From Ehrlichia ruminantium (lineage in GTDB: Bacteria > Pseudomonadota > Alphaproteobacteria > Rickettsiales > Anaplasmataceae), in the NCBI RefSeq assembly GCF_009728835.1, contig NZ_CP033455.1, positions 248,001 to 312,000 of the forward strand: a stretch of 64,000 nucleotides of DNA. Direction: 5' to 3'. Below are positions 55,231-64,000 of the stretch, one piece after another; position 1 is the first letter of the stretch, and every line of letters begins with the position of its first letter. The position numbers and the translations under genes were made by a program. The notes beneath the pieces were generated by a model. That model was not told where the DNA came from and searched no databases. It was given only the letters and a program-made list of their open reading frames with translations.

Positions 55231-56619
55231 AAGTTGTTATGAGAAATTATAGGGTTATATTTGCTGGGAAGTAGTGTGTTACTGTGTAATATTTAAACTA
55301 GTGTTATCTAATGGAATAATAATGCATCTATATGATCTAATATATGTTTTCCTATGTCATGGTATAATAAATTATCATCCTGTTTATATTTTTAGGTTTT
55401 GGTGATGGCCTGTGATGGGTCTCTATGTTTTACCATAAGCTATTTTTAGAAACATTTTTGTGTTGTATTCATTACGGATATAAGTAGTTGTACGTTAATT
55501 TATTATGACTAAGTTTTGTATTTTAGGAGTAGTAACTTTTAATAACTATATGTTTAGGTTCTATACAGATTGTTTACTAATTTATAATAGGGTTTAAGTT
55601 CTATATATCTCTTAGTATACGGAAATTTATGAGCTTTTATTTAAGTTATTTTGTATACATGTGCTATTTACTTATAAGATATTTCAAGATAATGTTATTT
55701 AAAGTTCAGTATTTATGTATGACTTTATTGCTGAAATTAGGTGTAAGGTAAGTAATCAAATAATTATCAGTGGATTATGATTTAAAAGTTGGTTATGGTT
55801 TAGCATTGTTACATTTATGTTGTAGTGTTATTATAGGTGTTGTTAAGTTATAGGTTTTGTGATGTATAATAATGTTTTGATTTGAACATATACAACTTAG
55901 TAAATATAAGCTTTTTTTAAGTACATGTTTAGTTATAGCTTCTTGATAAGTTGCTTGACATTATAATACTTGTATTAGAAGTTTATTTTGAAAGGATTGT
56001 AAGTCATAATTCTATAGTTAATGTAAAGTATTAGATTCTAGCTTATATAGAAAATTTTTTATTTATGATGTATAATTTTAATCTATAAATTTTGCTAGTT
56101 CTTGTAAACTTGCAAAGTTTATTTTTTAAATGTGTTGTTATATTATGAATAAAAAATATTTTGTAAGATATTGAGCATTTTTAATATTACCAAAACTAAT
56201 ATGGCATTATGGTATAAATACATATGGTGAGTAATAACTGAATAAATGTTCTTAAAATATCACTATTGGATTTGATTCTTATGTCAATTAAGTTATGTGT
56301 ATATAAGTAAAAGAATTTATACTTTTTATTAATAAACTATGTATTTTGAAATATGAACTAGTTTTTAATAGTGTTGTGTAATAAGTTATTGCCTGTAATG
56401 TGAGATTATGGTCTGTAATTCGTATTAATAGCTGTATGTTTATCAGATATACAATAAGTTATTTAGTAGTATTGTATAATGAGTTATTATGTATAATTTT
56501 TAACTTAATTACTATTGTATTTTACTTGTTTTATTAGGAGAAAGGAGAGGAGTAGTGTTTAGATAGATTATTTTATGAATAATAATGCTGCCATTAAAAG
56601 TATACTCATAAGCTAGGGC
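55231..56619. other. 1.4-kb spacer without recognisable content
   Basis: Between the deformylase homologue and argH, which converge. I find no gene, RNA or tandem array. The T- and G-rich plus strand has stops in every frame. Confidence 0.5.
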
Positions 56620-58017
56620 TTATGTTTTATCATTTATCTTCTCTAAATATAACTTACCATTTTCTACTGCTTTTAGAACATTGACTGGAGCAGTACCTCC
56701 GTAGCTAGTTCTACTGGTTACAGAATTCTTTACTGATAGAACTAAAAATATATCTTCAGTAATAGATGGCACTATTGTTTGCATTTGTGTTAATGTTAGT
56801 TCATGTATTTTGCATTGATTTTGTTCTGCTAGTTTTACTATTTGCCCAGTGATTTCATGGGACTCTCTAAACGATAAATTTAAATGTTTTACTAACCAGT
56901 CTGCTAAGTCTGTTGCTGTTGAATAATTGTCTTCTGCAGCTTCTAACATGTTTTTACTATTTATTGTAATGTTTTGTAGCATACTATTCATTGCTTCTAT
57001 ACATAGTATTAGGTTTTCTGCCGCATCAAATATAGGCTCTTTGTCTTCTTGCATGTCTTTACTATATGCTAGTGGTAGACCTTTCATTACGACTAATACA
57101 TGATTAAGTGATGCAAAGATTCTACCAGTTTTCCCCCTGATTAATTCTGCAGCGTCTGGGTTTTTTTTCTGTGGCATTATTGAACTGCCAGTTGTGATGT
57201 TGTCAGAGAGTGTGATAAACTTAAAATTGTAACTGCACCATAAAATAATTTCTTCTGCCAGTCTTGACAAGTGCATTATACATATTGAAGCATTAGATAA
57301 AAATTCTATAGCATAATCTCTATCTGAAACTGCATCGATGGAATTTTCAGTTGGACTATCGAATCCTAACTCCTGAGCAATAAAATGACGATCTATTGGG
57401 AAAGACGTACCTGCTAATGCTGCAGATCCTGCTGGACATTGGTTCATACGTCTATATAGGTCGTCCCACCGTGAATAATCCCTTTTGAACATTTCAAAAT
57501 ATGCCATAAGATGATGGCCTAATGTTACTGGTTGGGCAATTTGTAAGTGTGTAAAACCTGGCATAATTGTATCATAGTGAGTTTCAGCTATTTTTAATAA
57601 AGTTAGTTGTAGTTCATATAGTTGTTGTTTTAATTTTTTTATTGATTTTCTAATCCATAACTTAAGATCTGTTGCAACTTGATCATTTCGAGATCTTGCA
57701 GTATGCAATTTTCCAGCAATATTGCCTATCATTTTTTTTAGGTTATACTCTATATTCATATGTATATCTTCTAAATCTGTGCTGAATTTGAAATCACCAG
57801 AAGCGATTTGTTTTTGTATGACCTCTAGTCCATGAATAATGAGCTGCCCTTCATATTTACTAATGATTTTTTGATTTACTAGCATCTTACAATGTGCAAT
57901 TGATCCAAGGATGTCTTCTTCATATAATGCTTTATCGAATGATATTGATTCGTTGATTTTTTTCATAATATCGCTGGAGGATGTAGTAAATCTTCCTCCC
58001 CATAGAGGGTTTGTCAT
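56620..58017 (-). CDS. argH: Argininosuccinate lyase
   Basis: ArgH splits argininosuccinate into arginine and fumarate. The 465-residue product has the superfamily motif GSSIMPQKKNPDAAELIRGK (flexible loop, Ser278/Ser279), HTARSRNDQVATDLK and GFTHLQIAQPV. The C-terminal TSYGGTAP is also conserved. It begins MTNPLWGGRF. A 203-bp tandem array starts only about 18 bp upstream of the start codon, so its promoter must lie within or beyond the repeats. Confidence 0.97.
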   Translation of the reverse strand: MTNPLWGGRFTTSSSDIMKKINESISFDKALYEEDILGSIAHCKMLVNQKIISKYEGQLIIHGLEVIQKQIASGDFKFSTDLEDIHMNIEYNLKKMIGNIAGKLHTARSRNDQVATDLKLWIRKSIKKLKQQLYELQLTLLKIAETHYDTIMPGFTHLQIAQPVTLGHHLMAYFEMFKRDYSRWDDLYRRMNQCPAGSAALAGTSFPIDRHFIAQELGFDSPTENSIDAVSDRDYAIEFLSNASICIMHLSRLAEEIILWCSYNFKFITLSDNITTGSSIMPQKKNPDAAELIRGKTGRIFASLNHVLVVMKGLPLAYSKDMQEDKEPIFDAAENLILCIEAMNSMLQNITINSKNMLEAAEDNYSTATDLADWLVKHLNLSFRESHEITGQIVKLAEQNQCKIHELTLTQMQTIVPSITEDIFLVLSVKNSVTSRTSYGGTAPVNVLKAVENGKLYLEKINDKT

Positions 58018-58035
58018 ATGATTTTTTATATGTTA

Positions 58036-58960
58036 GTTGTGGGTGTATTATCTTGTAAATTATTAGAAATGACAATAATATTTAATGTGTTAATTGAGAA
58101 TATGTAAATCTAAGTGTGTTTTCCTTACTATGATGTTGTATCAGGTTAAAAGTGTGTATTTTTGTCATAATGTTACTAGGATGTAGTGGGTTTTTTTATT
58201 CATGAAGAAATCAGATAATTTTTGGTGTGTTAGGTAAGAGTGTATTGTTTTATAAATTACTAGAAATAACAGTGATATTTAATGTGTTGTGATGATAGTT
58301 GAGAAAGGGTAAATTCGGGCATAATTGCTTCACTATGATGTTTTATCAAATTAGGGAATGTGTATTTTGTCATGGTGTTACTAAGGTTTAGTGAATTTAT
58401 TATTCATAGATAAGTCAGGTGATATTTAATATGTTTAGTTGAAGATGTATTGTTTTATAAATTACTAGAAATAATAGTGATGTTTAATGTGTTGTGATAA
58501 TAGTTGAGAAGGGTAAATTCGGGCATAATTGCTTCACTATGATGTTTTATCAAATTAGGGAATGTGTATTTGTCATGGTGTTACTAAGGTTTAGTGAATT
58601 TATTATTCATAGATAAGTCAGGTGATATTTAATATGTTTAGTTGAAGATGTATTGTTTTATAAATTACTAGAAATAATAGTGATGTTTAATGTGTTGTGA
58701 TAATAGTTGAGAAGGGTAAATTCAAGCATAACTGCTTCACTATGATGTTTTATCAAATTAGGGAATGTGTATTTTGTCATGGTGTTACTAAGGTTTAGTG
58801 AATTTATTATTCATAGATAAGTCAGGTGATATTTAATATGTTTAGTTGAAGATGTATTGTTTTATAAATTACTAGAAATAACAGTGATGTTTAATGTGTT
58901 GTAATGATAGTTGAGAAGGGTAAATTCAGGCATAATTGCCTAAATATGATGTTTTATCAA
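58036..58960. repeat. Tandem array, 203-bp unit, about 4.5 copies, in the argH 5' region
   Basis: TATAAATTACTAGAAAT recurs with starts of the unit near 58036, 58238, 58441, 58644 and 58848, a period of 202-204 bp. Shared blocks include GATGTTTTATCAAATTAGG and CATAGATAAGTCAGGTGAT. The inner copies are nearly identical. The array occupies the upstream region of argH. Confidence 0.93.
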
Positions 58961-59460
58961 GTTAGAATAAATTTTTGTGTAATATCGATGAATAGGTAGT
59001 GAATCTTCTCTTTGATATTGGATTGTTATTAATTGTATATAACTAATACTTATAAGTTATAAAACGTTATCAAGATGTATTGTATAGATTGTTAACATAT
59101 ACTTATTGATGAATATGGTATGTAATTCCATTTTTATTCAGGACTAATGTTTTCGCGATATATATGTTTTTTATGGAAGTTTATCTAGTGTACCCTATAT
59201 GTGTGAATTGTATATTATTATAAGAGTAAGTATGGACAGTTAGGTGTATAAGTTAACTAATGATCAGAGATTTATGTAAGGGATAGTATTATTATTGGTG
59301 TGTATGTTTTTGTTAATTTTACTTAATAAGTTATATTTTTAGGTTAATAAATTCATAATAATCAAGTTGTCCATGACAAAAATCTTAATAAAGTGTTTTG
59401 TGCATTTTTGTCTTTAATATAATATTAATAGTATATTTATAAACATAAGAGTGTATTTTT
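58961..59460. other. Spacer upstream of the patatin gene
   Basis: No gene or repeat seen. Divergent region between the argH-side array and the patatin gene; it should contain the promoter of the latter. Confidence 0.45.
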
Positions 59461-60399
59461 ATGGCTAGGTATATATTATCAATAGATGGTGGTGGAGTTA
59501 GAGGAATAGTTGCCGCAACTATACTACAAGCAATACAAAAGAAAATTAATAAGCCGATTGCTGATATATTTGATTTAATAGCTGGTAGTTCAGTAGGTAG
59601 TCTTATAGGTGCTGCGTTATGTCTTAAGAATAATAATGGGATGCATAAATATAGTGTATCTGATGTATTAGATATATTGTTACATAGTTCTGGTAGAATT
59701 TTTAGTAATTCAATTACAAGAAAAGTTATATCAGTGGTTGCTGGTCCAATGTATTCTGATGAAAATTTAAATGCAACTTTACAGGAAGTATTTGGTGATA
59801 CTACGATGAATGATTTAATGCTGAATTTTATGGTACCAAGTTATGATTTGTATTCAAATCGAACTGTAATGTTTAGAAGTTGGATAGAAAAATATCGAAG
59901 TGTAAAAGTGCGTGATGTTGCAAGAGCTGCTGTAGGTGCTCCTACTTATTTTACGCCTTATGAATTGGTAGTAAATAATAAGAAAGAATTATTGATTGAT
60001 AGTTCTCTTGTTTCTAATAATCCTATAATAGAGGCCTATGCTGCAGCACAGGTATTATATCCTGGTGAAACGGTATATTGTTTATCTGTTGGATGTGGTA
60101 CCATTAATATGGATTTTTCACATGTACAAAATTCATTGTTATATTGGGGATCTAAGATCATTTTTGTTATAGTTGATGCTGGGTTAGATGCTGTAGACTA
60201 TAAAATGGAAAGGCTCATTAAAGCAAGTGATAAGTATTTTAGAATGTCAGGTGATATAAAGTATGCTACGCATGATTTTAGTGATGCATCACCAGTAAAT
60301 ATTGGAAATGTTCAAAAAGATGCTCAAAGGATTTTAGCAGATAATTTGGGTAAGATAGATGAATTTTGTCAAATAGTTCTGAGTGATAAAGCTAATTAA
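59461..60399 (+). CDS. Patatin-like phospholipase
   Basis: A serine lipase of the patatin family, a class that includes rickettsial Pat1/Pat2 and ExoU, acting on phospholipids. The 312-residue product starts with the oxyanion motif DGGGVRG (residues 9-15), then the nucleophile elbow GSSVG with Ser44. The catalytic Asp is probably Asp180 in LLIDSSLVSNNP; the usual DGG/DGA is here DSS. There is no signal peptide, as in secreted patatins that leave by other routes. It could alternatively be a lipid-recycling enzyme. Confidence 0.88.
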   Translation: MARYILSIDGGGVRGIVAATILQAIQKKINKPIADIFDLIAGSSVGSLIGAALCLKNNNGMHKYSVSDVLDILLHSSGRIFSNSITRKVISVVAGPMYSDENLNATLQEVFGDTTMNDLMLNFMVPSYDLYSNRTVMFRSWIEKYRSVKVRDVARAAVGAPTYFTPYELVVNNKKELLIDSSLVSNNPIIEAYAAAQVLYPGETVYCLSVGCGTINMDFSHVQNSLLYWGSKIIFVIVDAGLDAVDYKMERLIKASDKYFRMSGDIKYATHDFSDASPVNIGNVQKDAQRILADNLGKIDEFCQIVLSDKAN

Positions 60400-60521
60400 A
60401 TGTAATATATTTGTTACCTACTTGAGGTTTGTGATATATTTTTATATATAGATCTATCAAGTATATGGAATAAGTATTATAATAGCTATGTGCTTGTATC
60501 TAGGTAATCTCAAGACAAAGT

Positions 60522-60672
60522 AAGTGTCAGTATGTACATGAATTGGTAATTCTTATACTAGCATAGTATCATTAATGTTAATAATGTGTAACTATTTATT
60601 TTATATGGGATAAATATTGTAGAAATGTGTGTTTTTGAGAGTATAAGACTATATTTGTGTTTGAATATTTTG
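60522..60672 (+). repeat. Dispersed 151-bp repeat, copy B, upstream of pdxH
   Basis: The partner of copy A at 3065-3215, same length and orientation. It ends 99 bp before the pdxH start. Weaker similarity seems to continue beyond it (TTGAG, TAGATAT and ATATGG in the same order at both sites). Since pdxH regulation should lie here, this is likely the parental copy. Confidence 0.85.
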
Positions 60673-60771
60673 AGATAATTAGTTTATAATTAAAGATAAA
60701 GTAATAGTATTTGTTATTGTTGTTGAGTAGTATAGATATTATATGGCAGTATTAGTAAGTCTGAAAAATTT

Positions 60772-61359
60772 ATGATTGAGAAGAACCCTATCGATTTTTT
60801 TAATCTGTGGTATAAAGAAGTACTCAAGGTTCATTGTAAGGAGCCTACTGCAATGGTACTTGCTACATGTGGTAAGAATCTTAAACCTTCAGCACGGGTT
60901 GTATTATTAAAACAACATAGTGATCGAGGGTTTGTATTTTTTACAAATATGAATAGTCGTAAGGGAAAAGATATCAGTGAGAATCCTTTTGTTTCTCTAG
61001 TGTTTGATTGGAGGCATATTTCTAAGCAGGTTAGAGTTGAAGGTGTAATAGAAGCTTTATTACCTGAAGATTCAGATAAATATTATGCCACTAGATTACG
61101 TGGTAGCCAAATAAGTGCTTGTTGTTCTAAACAATCTAGTATTTTGGAAGATAGAGAAGAGTTTATTACAAGCATGAAAAAAATGGAAGTAGAGTTCATG
61201 GGTAAACCAATACCTCGGCCAAGTTATTGGATTGGTCTCAGAGTTATTCCTATGTTGATGGAGTTTTGGCAGGAAGGTGTAGATAGAATTCATACTAGGT
61301 ACCAGTACACTAGACCTAATGATGCACATGAGTGGAGTGTTGTAGAGTTATATCCATAA
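60772..61359 (+). CDS. pdxH: Pyridoxamine 5'-phosphate oxidase
   Basis: An FMN enzyme making pyridoxal 5'-phosphate. The 195-residue product has [62 protein letters not shown] and the C-terminal block [15 protein letters not shown] with the end ELYP. These are the FMN- and substrate-binding segments of the family. The last 110 bp and the downstream sequence are tandemly repeated twice more as broken copies. Confidence 0.96.
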   Translation: MIEKNPIDFFNLWYKEVLKVHCKEPTAMVLATCGKNLKPSARVVLLKQHSDRGFVFFTNMNSRKGKDISENPFVSLVFDWRHISKQVRVEGVIEALLPEDSDKYYATRLRGSQISACCSKQSSILEDREEFITSMKKMEVEFMGKPIPRPSYWIGLRVIPMLMEFWQEGVDRIHTRYQYTRPNDAHEWSVVELYP

Positions 61360-61474
61360 AGTAATGTTTGTAAATATATATCTAAGTGTGGTGTGATACT
61401 TTTTACATTAGATATGTAAGGGATGTATAATCAATTAGTATTTAGGTTGAGTTATTGAAGGTCTGAACAATATT

Positions 61475-61582
61475 CCTATGTTGATGAAATTTTGAGAGAA
61501 GATGTGGATAGAATTCATACTAGGTACCAGTACACTATACCTAATGATACACATGAGTGGAGTGTTATAGAGTTATATCCGT
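61475..61582 (+). pseudogene. Broken pdxH 3' copy 1
   Basis: Matches the last 36 codons of pdxH. The Trp codon of the FWQEG stretch has become TGA (AAATTTTGA), and one base is lost soon after. The end (TRYQYT-PND-HEWSV-ELYP) is still readable in another frame. No start is present, so it is non-functional. Confidence 0.9.
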
Positions 61583-61699
61583 AAAATAATGTTTGTAAAT
61601 ATATATCTAAGTGTGGTGTGATACTTTTTACATTAGATATGTAAGGGATGTATAATCAATTAGTATTTAGGTTGGGTTATTGAAGGCCTGAACAATATT

Positions 61700-61770
61700 C
61701 CTATGTTGATGAAATTTTGAGAGAAGATGTGGATAGAATTCATACTAGGTACCAGTATATTAAAGCTACT
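61700..61770 (+). pseudogene. Broken pdxH 3' copy 2
   Basis: It repeats the same stop and base loss as copy 1 and then diverges after GGTACCAGTA. It was therefore duplicated after the first copy was already broken, or corrected against it. Confidence 0.85.
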
Positions 61771-62198
61771 TAAGATGTATAAATGAAATATTATATAATA
61801 TATGATTGCAAGCTTTGCTGCGCTTATGATATTTTATAGTTTAGGATGCGAAACTTATAATATGTGTGATTGAAAGTATGATAAAGTATTGAATAAGTTT
61901 ATGTGTTTATTCTGTTATCAACCTAGTCAATATTAATAACACTTTACGTATTTTTTTATTAGTTTTAATTTTATTTGTGTCAGGTTTATTTAATGTAAGT
62001 TGTTATATCCTTTTATATACGTGGAGTATTTATTATATTGGTTGTGTTAAATAGTAAATGTTTGGTTTTTATTATGTTAGTTCTTTACAAGTTAGCTGTA
62101 AATATTAGAAGCCAGGTTACTTATAATTAATTTTATAAGAATTAGTGCACTTGCTATTGCTTGTGATTATATAAAATCTACTGTGATTAAAGATTTTC
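61771..62198. other. Spacer after the pdxH array
   Basis: Gene-free AT-rich sequence between the broken pdxH copies and the end of bolA. No RNA or repeat seen. Confidence 0.45.
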
Positions 62199-62477
62199 CT
62201 AAGTGTAGCTGTTATATTCTTTATGTGTATATAAGTGAAATGAAATTGAATGTATGAGTTTTATTTCTGAGTATAAGATCTTATGGAGTAGCCTTTGTCT
62301 GTTAATCTTGATCATGCCTGTAAAGTCATCTGATACTAGTATGATTTTAATATGTGAAATGTTAGATATAGAATGAAAGTTATGTCCTGTGTGCTTTATA
62401 GATTCATCGATTATTTCAAGACTTAAGACATTTAGTGTTGATGTAACTTTATTTTTTATCTTTTGAATTATATCCAT
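62199..62477 (-). CDS. bolA: BolA family protein
   Basis: BolA proteins pair with monothiol glutaredoxins and iron-sulfur clusters and affect stress responses. The frame is open to 62579, but the family begins at MDIIQKIKNKVTSTLN (ATG at 62477), giving 92 residues. LEIIDESIKHTGH, the HIKIILVSDDFTGM stretch, NRQRLLHKIL and SISFHLYT follow the BolA pattern, with His for cluster binding in KHTGH. The upstream extension is probably not translated. Divergent from the EndoU-like gene. Confidence 0.88.
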   Translation of the reverse strand: MDIIQKIKNKVTSTLNVLSLEIIDESIKHTGHNFHSISNISHIKIILVSDDFTGMIKINRQRLLHKILYSEIKLIHSISFHLYTHKEYNSYT

Positions 62478-62732
62478 ATTATTTGTGGTTTGTGCTGTTT
62501 GGTTATTATAACATTTATATTGTATTGTGGGAAGTTTCCCTATGTTGTTTAGCTTATTAAAGCTTTGTGTATAGTACATTACTATATTAAAGATATAATT
62601 TTAATAAATTAGTAAAATTTAATTTATTTACTAAACTTATTTTATTAATATAATGATAATATATTAATATTATGCTAATATTAGTATATAATGTATACAT
62701 AAAAATATTTTTTATTATATGGAGCAAAATTT

Positions 62733-63551
62733 ATGAGTTTTTATAAATATATTTCTTATCTTTATATTTTATTAGTACCGTTAAATTTGATGGCTGTTAC
62801 AGCTCATGATAGTACTCGTGAGTGTGTTGATAGTGTTTCTGGATTTAATTTCTTTTTTAAACCTACACAAGAAAGTAAGTGTGATTTACCAATTATGCCT
62901 GAACTAAACAAGTTTGATCAGGCTGTACTTGACTTGTGTGGTAGTTGGGGTGACAAACCTAAAATAGAAGGGTTTAGACATATGTTAGATGATGTTAAAT
63001 ATAAAGAATATATTGATAAGATTTATACGGAATTAGATCATCAAGTTTTTAGTCCAAATGCTGATCTTGAGACGTTTAAACGAGAATTAGCAAGGCTATG
63101 GTTCAGGAGGCGTGGTTTTACTCACATAATGTGTGGTGAACCTAGAAAAAACAGATTAGCAGGGATGCATTTCTTTGGTCGTTATATACAGGCTCAGCAA
63201 AATGGTTGGGCTGGTAGATATTATCACCCTAGTGACGAAGTTAGTGATAAAATTTTTACAGTTGGTATTATATTTAAAAATCCTTATAGTAATCGGCTTA
63301 TTATTGATAATAGGAAAGGGTATGATTTATCACATGCTGATGATATTATAATATATGCTACAAAAGCGTATAAAGGATTATCCCAAAGTATTAATCTTAC
63401 GACAAATAAGTTCTGTCTTTATGAGTATAATGGTATTACTTATTCTCTAGTAGCTAGTAAGGATGCAATTGTTACGTTTTTTTCTGATTTAACTCCAAGT
63501 TGTAGAGCTGGTAAAGGGGAGTGTAATTGTATAAAGGATACAATATCGTAA
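62733..63551 (+). CDS. Secreted EndoU (XendoU)-like endoribonuclease
   Basis: The first 24 or so residues (MSFYKYISYLYILLVPLNLM then AVTA) are a signal peptide. The rest resembles the eukaryotic/bacterial EndoU nuclease fold. FKRELARLWF, then RGFTHIMCGE, then LAGMHFFGRYIQAQQNGW match the XendoU order of an F-x-LW-IWF helix, GFEHVFVGE and GFHNW-FYLQE. The two catalytic histidines would be His131 and His146, and Lys173 (DKIFTVGIIF) is the candidate third residue. The C-terminus has four cysteines (Cys220, then SCRAGKGECNC), which suggests disulfides outside the cytoplasm. The 272-residue length fits a single-domain EndoU. The gene has a GGAG ribosome site and a TATAAT at 62688-62693. Confidence 0.7.
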   Translation: MSFYKYISYLYILLVPLNLMAVTAHDSTRECVDSVSGFNFFFKPTQESKCDLPIMPELNKFDQAVLDLCGSWGDKPKIEGFRHMLDDVKYKEYIDKIYTELDHQVFSPNADLETFKRELARLWFRRRGFTHIMCGEPRKNRLAGMHFFGRYIQAQQNGWAGRYYHPSDEVSDKIFTVGIIFKNPYSNRLIIDNRKGYDLSHADDIIIYATKAYKGLSQSINLTTNKFCLYEYNGITYSLVASKDAIVTFFSDLTPSCRAGKGECNCIKDTIS

Positions 63552-63634
63552 ACTTGTAGTGTTATTATTTTTTAGTGATTTATTGTATAGGTAGTTAAAT
63601 TTATTGTAGATAGTCAAACTGTATATTTTGTTAG
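63552..63634. other. Short spacer after the EndoU-like gene
   Basis: No features seen. Separates the EndoU-like gene from the decayed coaX/pyrD copy. Confidence 0.4.
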
Positions 63635-63925
63635 GTTTATATTAAAGTAATTTGTGCTTAATTCAATAATTGATTTTATTTTGTATTTGGGCATAACGCT
63701 TGGAATACTAATATTAGTAATCACCAGATCATTAATGAATAATTACTTTATTATTGCACTGGGAAGAAAATATTCATCAGTTTTTCTTGGTTGTAGCAAT
63801 ATCTTGATTGCTGGTATTATTTAATGATTAATGCAAATTCCAAGAGTGATATTTATATTTTCTATATTTCTGTTGTTAACATTATTTTTTATATCAGTTG
63901 TTATGCCATAGCATTACTTACTGTA
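63635..63925 (-). pseudogene. Decayed copy of the coaX 5' end and pyrD 3' end
   Basis: Clearly matches 53168-53463. Shared blocks are TTTATATTAAAGTAATTTGT, CTTAATTCAATAATTG, AAAATATTCATCAG, TTAATGCAAATTCCAA and the coaX start region TGTTAACATT. The position equal to the coaX start codon is 63882. Small deletions and base changes break the frame (for example, the bases matching HIDDFTITS are scrambled). It reaches into the last codons of pyrD (GCATTACTTACTGT for GCATGGCTTACTGT). The source is about 10 kb away in the same orientation. Confidence 0.9.
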
Positions 63926-64000
63926 ATAAAAATATGCAGACCATAGTGTTATTATTGTAGTTTGGTACTGATTTTGCTTATCTGGTATTGCATGTCTATA

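Larger units (their letters stand above)
61249..61770 (+). repeat. Tandem array, 226-bp unit, including the pdxH 3' end
   Basis: CCTATGTTGATG recurs at 61249 (inside pdxH), 61475 and 61700, a period of 225-226 bp. Each unit holds the last 110 bp of pdxH and about 115 bp of the downstream spacer (TAAATATATATCTAAGTGTG). The third copy stops near 61770. Copies 2 and 3 share changes not found in pdxH. Confidence 0.95.

Noticed and set aside
62478-62579. N-terminal extension of BolA
   Set aside because: Thirty-four extra polar residues not found in the family; the start at 62477 matches BolA proteins.

Overview
The window is about 64 kb of very AT-rich DNA from an alphaproteobacterium of the family Anaplasmataceae. 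It is most likely an Ehrlichia, and the pattern fits Ehrlichia ruminantium best. Three things point there. The gene content is a reduced intracellular set: a fused str/rplKAJL-rpoBC cluster with tRNA-Trp inside it, COQ9, BioF, CoaX and scattered Mrp subunits. Coding density is low, with spacers of 0.4 to 2.2 kb. Most long spacers carry an array of a different 140-226 bp tandem unit. The species is an inference from this pattern and not a database result.

Layout. 1-5.6 kb: the 3' part of alaS, a 208-bp tandem array, then sucCD on the minus strand. 5.7-10.1 kb: minus-strand rpsU, a PstS-like protein, a Sco-like protein, and a cytochrome b561/nitronate monooxygenase pair. 10.9-12.5 kb: an iron-type ABC permease behind a leader with several hairpins. 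14-19.3 kb: a 170-bp array, then minus-strand HlyD, COQ9 and RNase J. 19.6 kb: an unknown membrane protein. 21.5-37.1 kb: the main housekeeping block, rpsL-rpsG-fusA-tuf-tRNA-Trp-secE-nusG-rplKAJL-rpoB-rpoC, behind a good sigma70-type promoter. 37.6-42.3 kb: an array, bioF, tRNA-Arg(CCT), a DedA/YqaA-like protein, another array and rnhB. 43.5-49.3 kb: a 1917-residue acidic tandem-repeat protein. 49.7-55.2 kb: mrpE, a MotE-like protein, an array, coaX and pyrD, and a peptide deformylase homologue. 56.6-61.8 kb: argH with an array in its 5' region, a patatin phospholipase, and pdxH whose 3' end is itself tandemly duplicated. 62.2-64 kb: bolA, a secreted EndoU-like protein, and a decayed copy of the coaX/pyrD junction.

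How the genes connect. The central block makes ribosomes and RNA polymerase. sucCD, the cytochrome/Sco genes, COQ9 and pyrD (quinone-linked) point to aerobic respiration with ubiquinone. bioF, coaX and pdxH supply cofactors, and argH and pyrD supply arginine and pyrimidine. Host-interaction candidates are the tandem-repeat protein, the HlyD adaptor (the kind of type I secretion part proposed to export Ehrlichia repeat proteins), the patatin lipase and the signal-peptide-bearing EndoU-like RNase.

The most distinctive features are marks of ongoing duplication: long-period arrays touching gene ends, broken gene-end copies of pdxH and coaX/pyrD, a dispersed 151-bp repeat, and nested duplications inside the 1917-residue protein. 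I see no CRISPR array, insertion sequence, prophage or integron.
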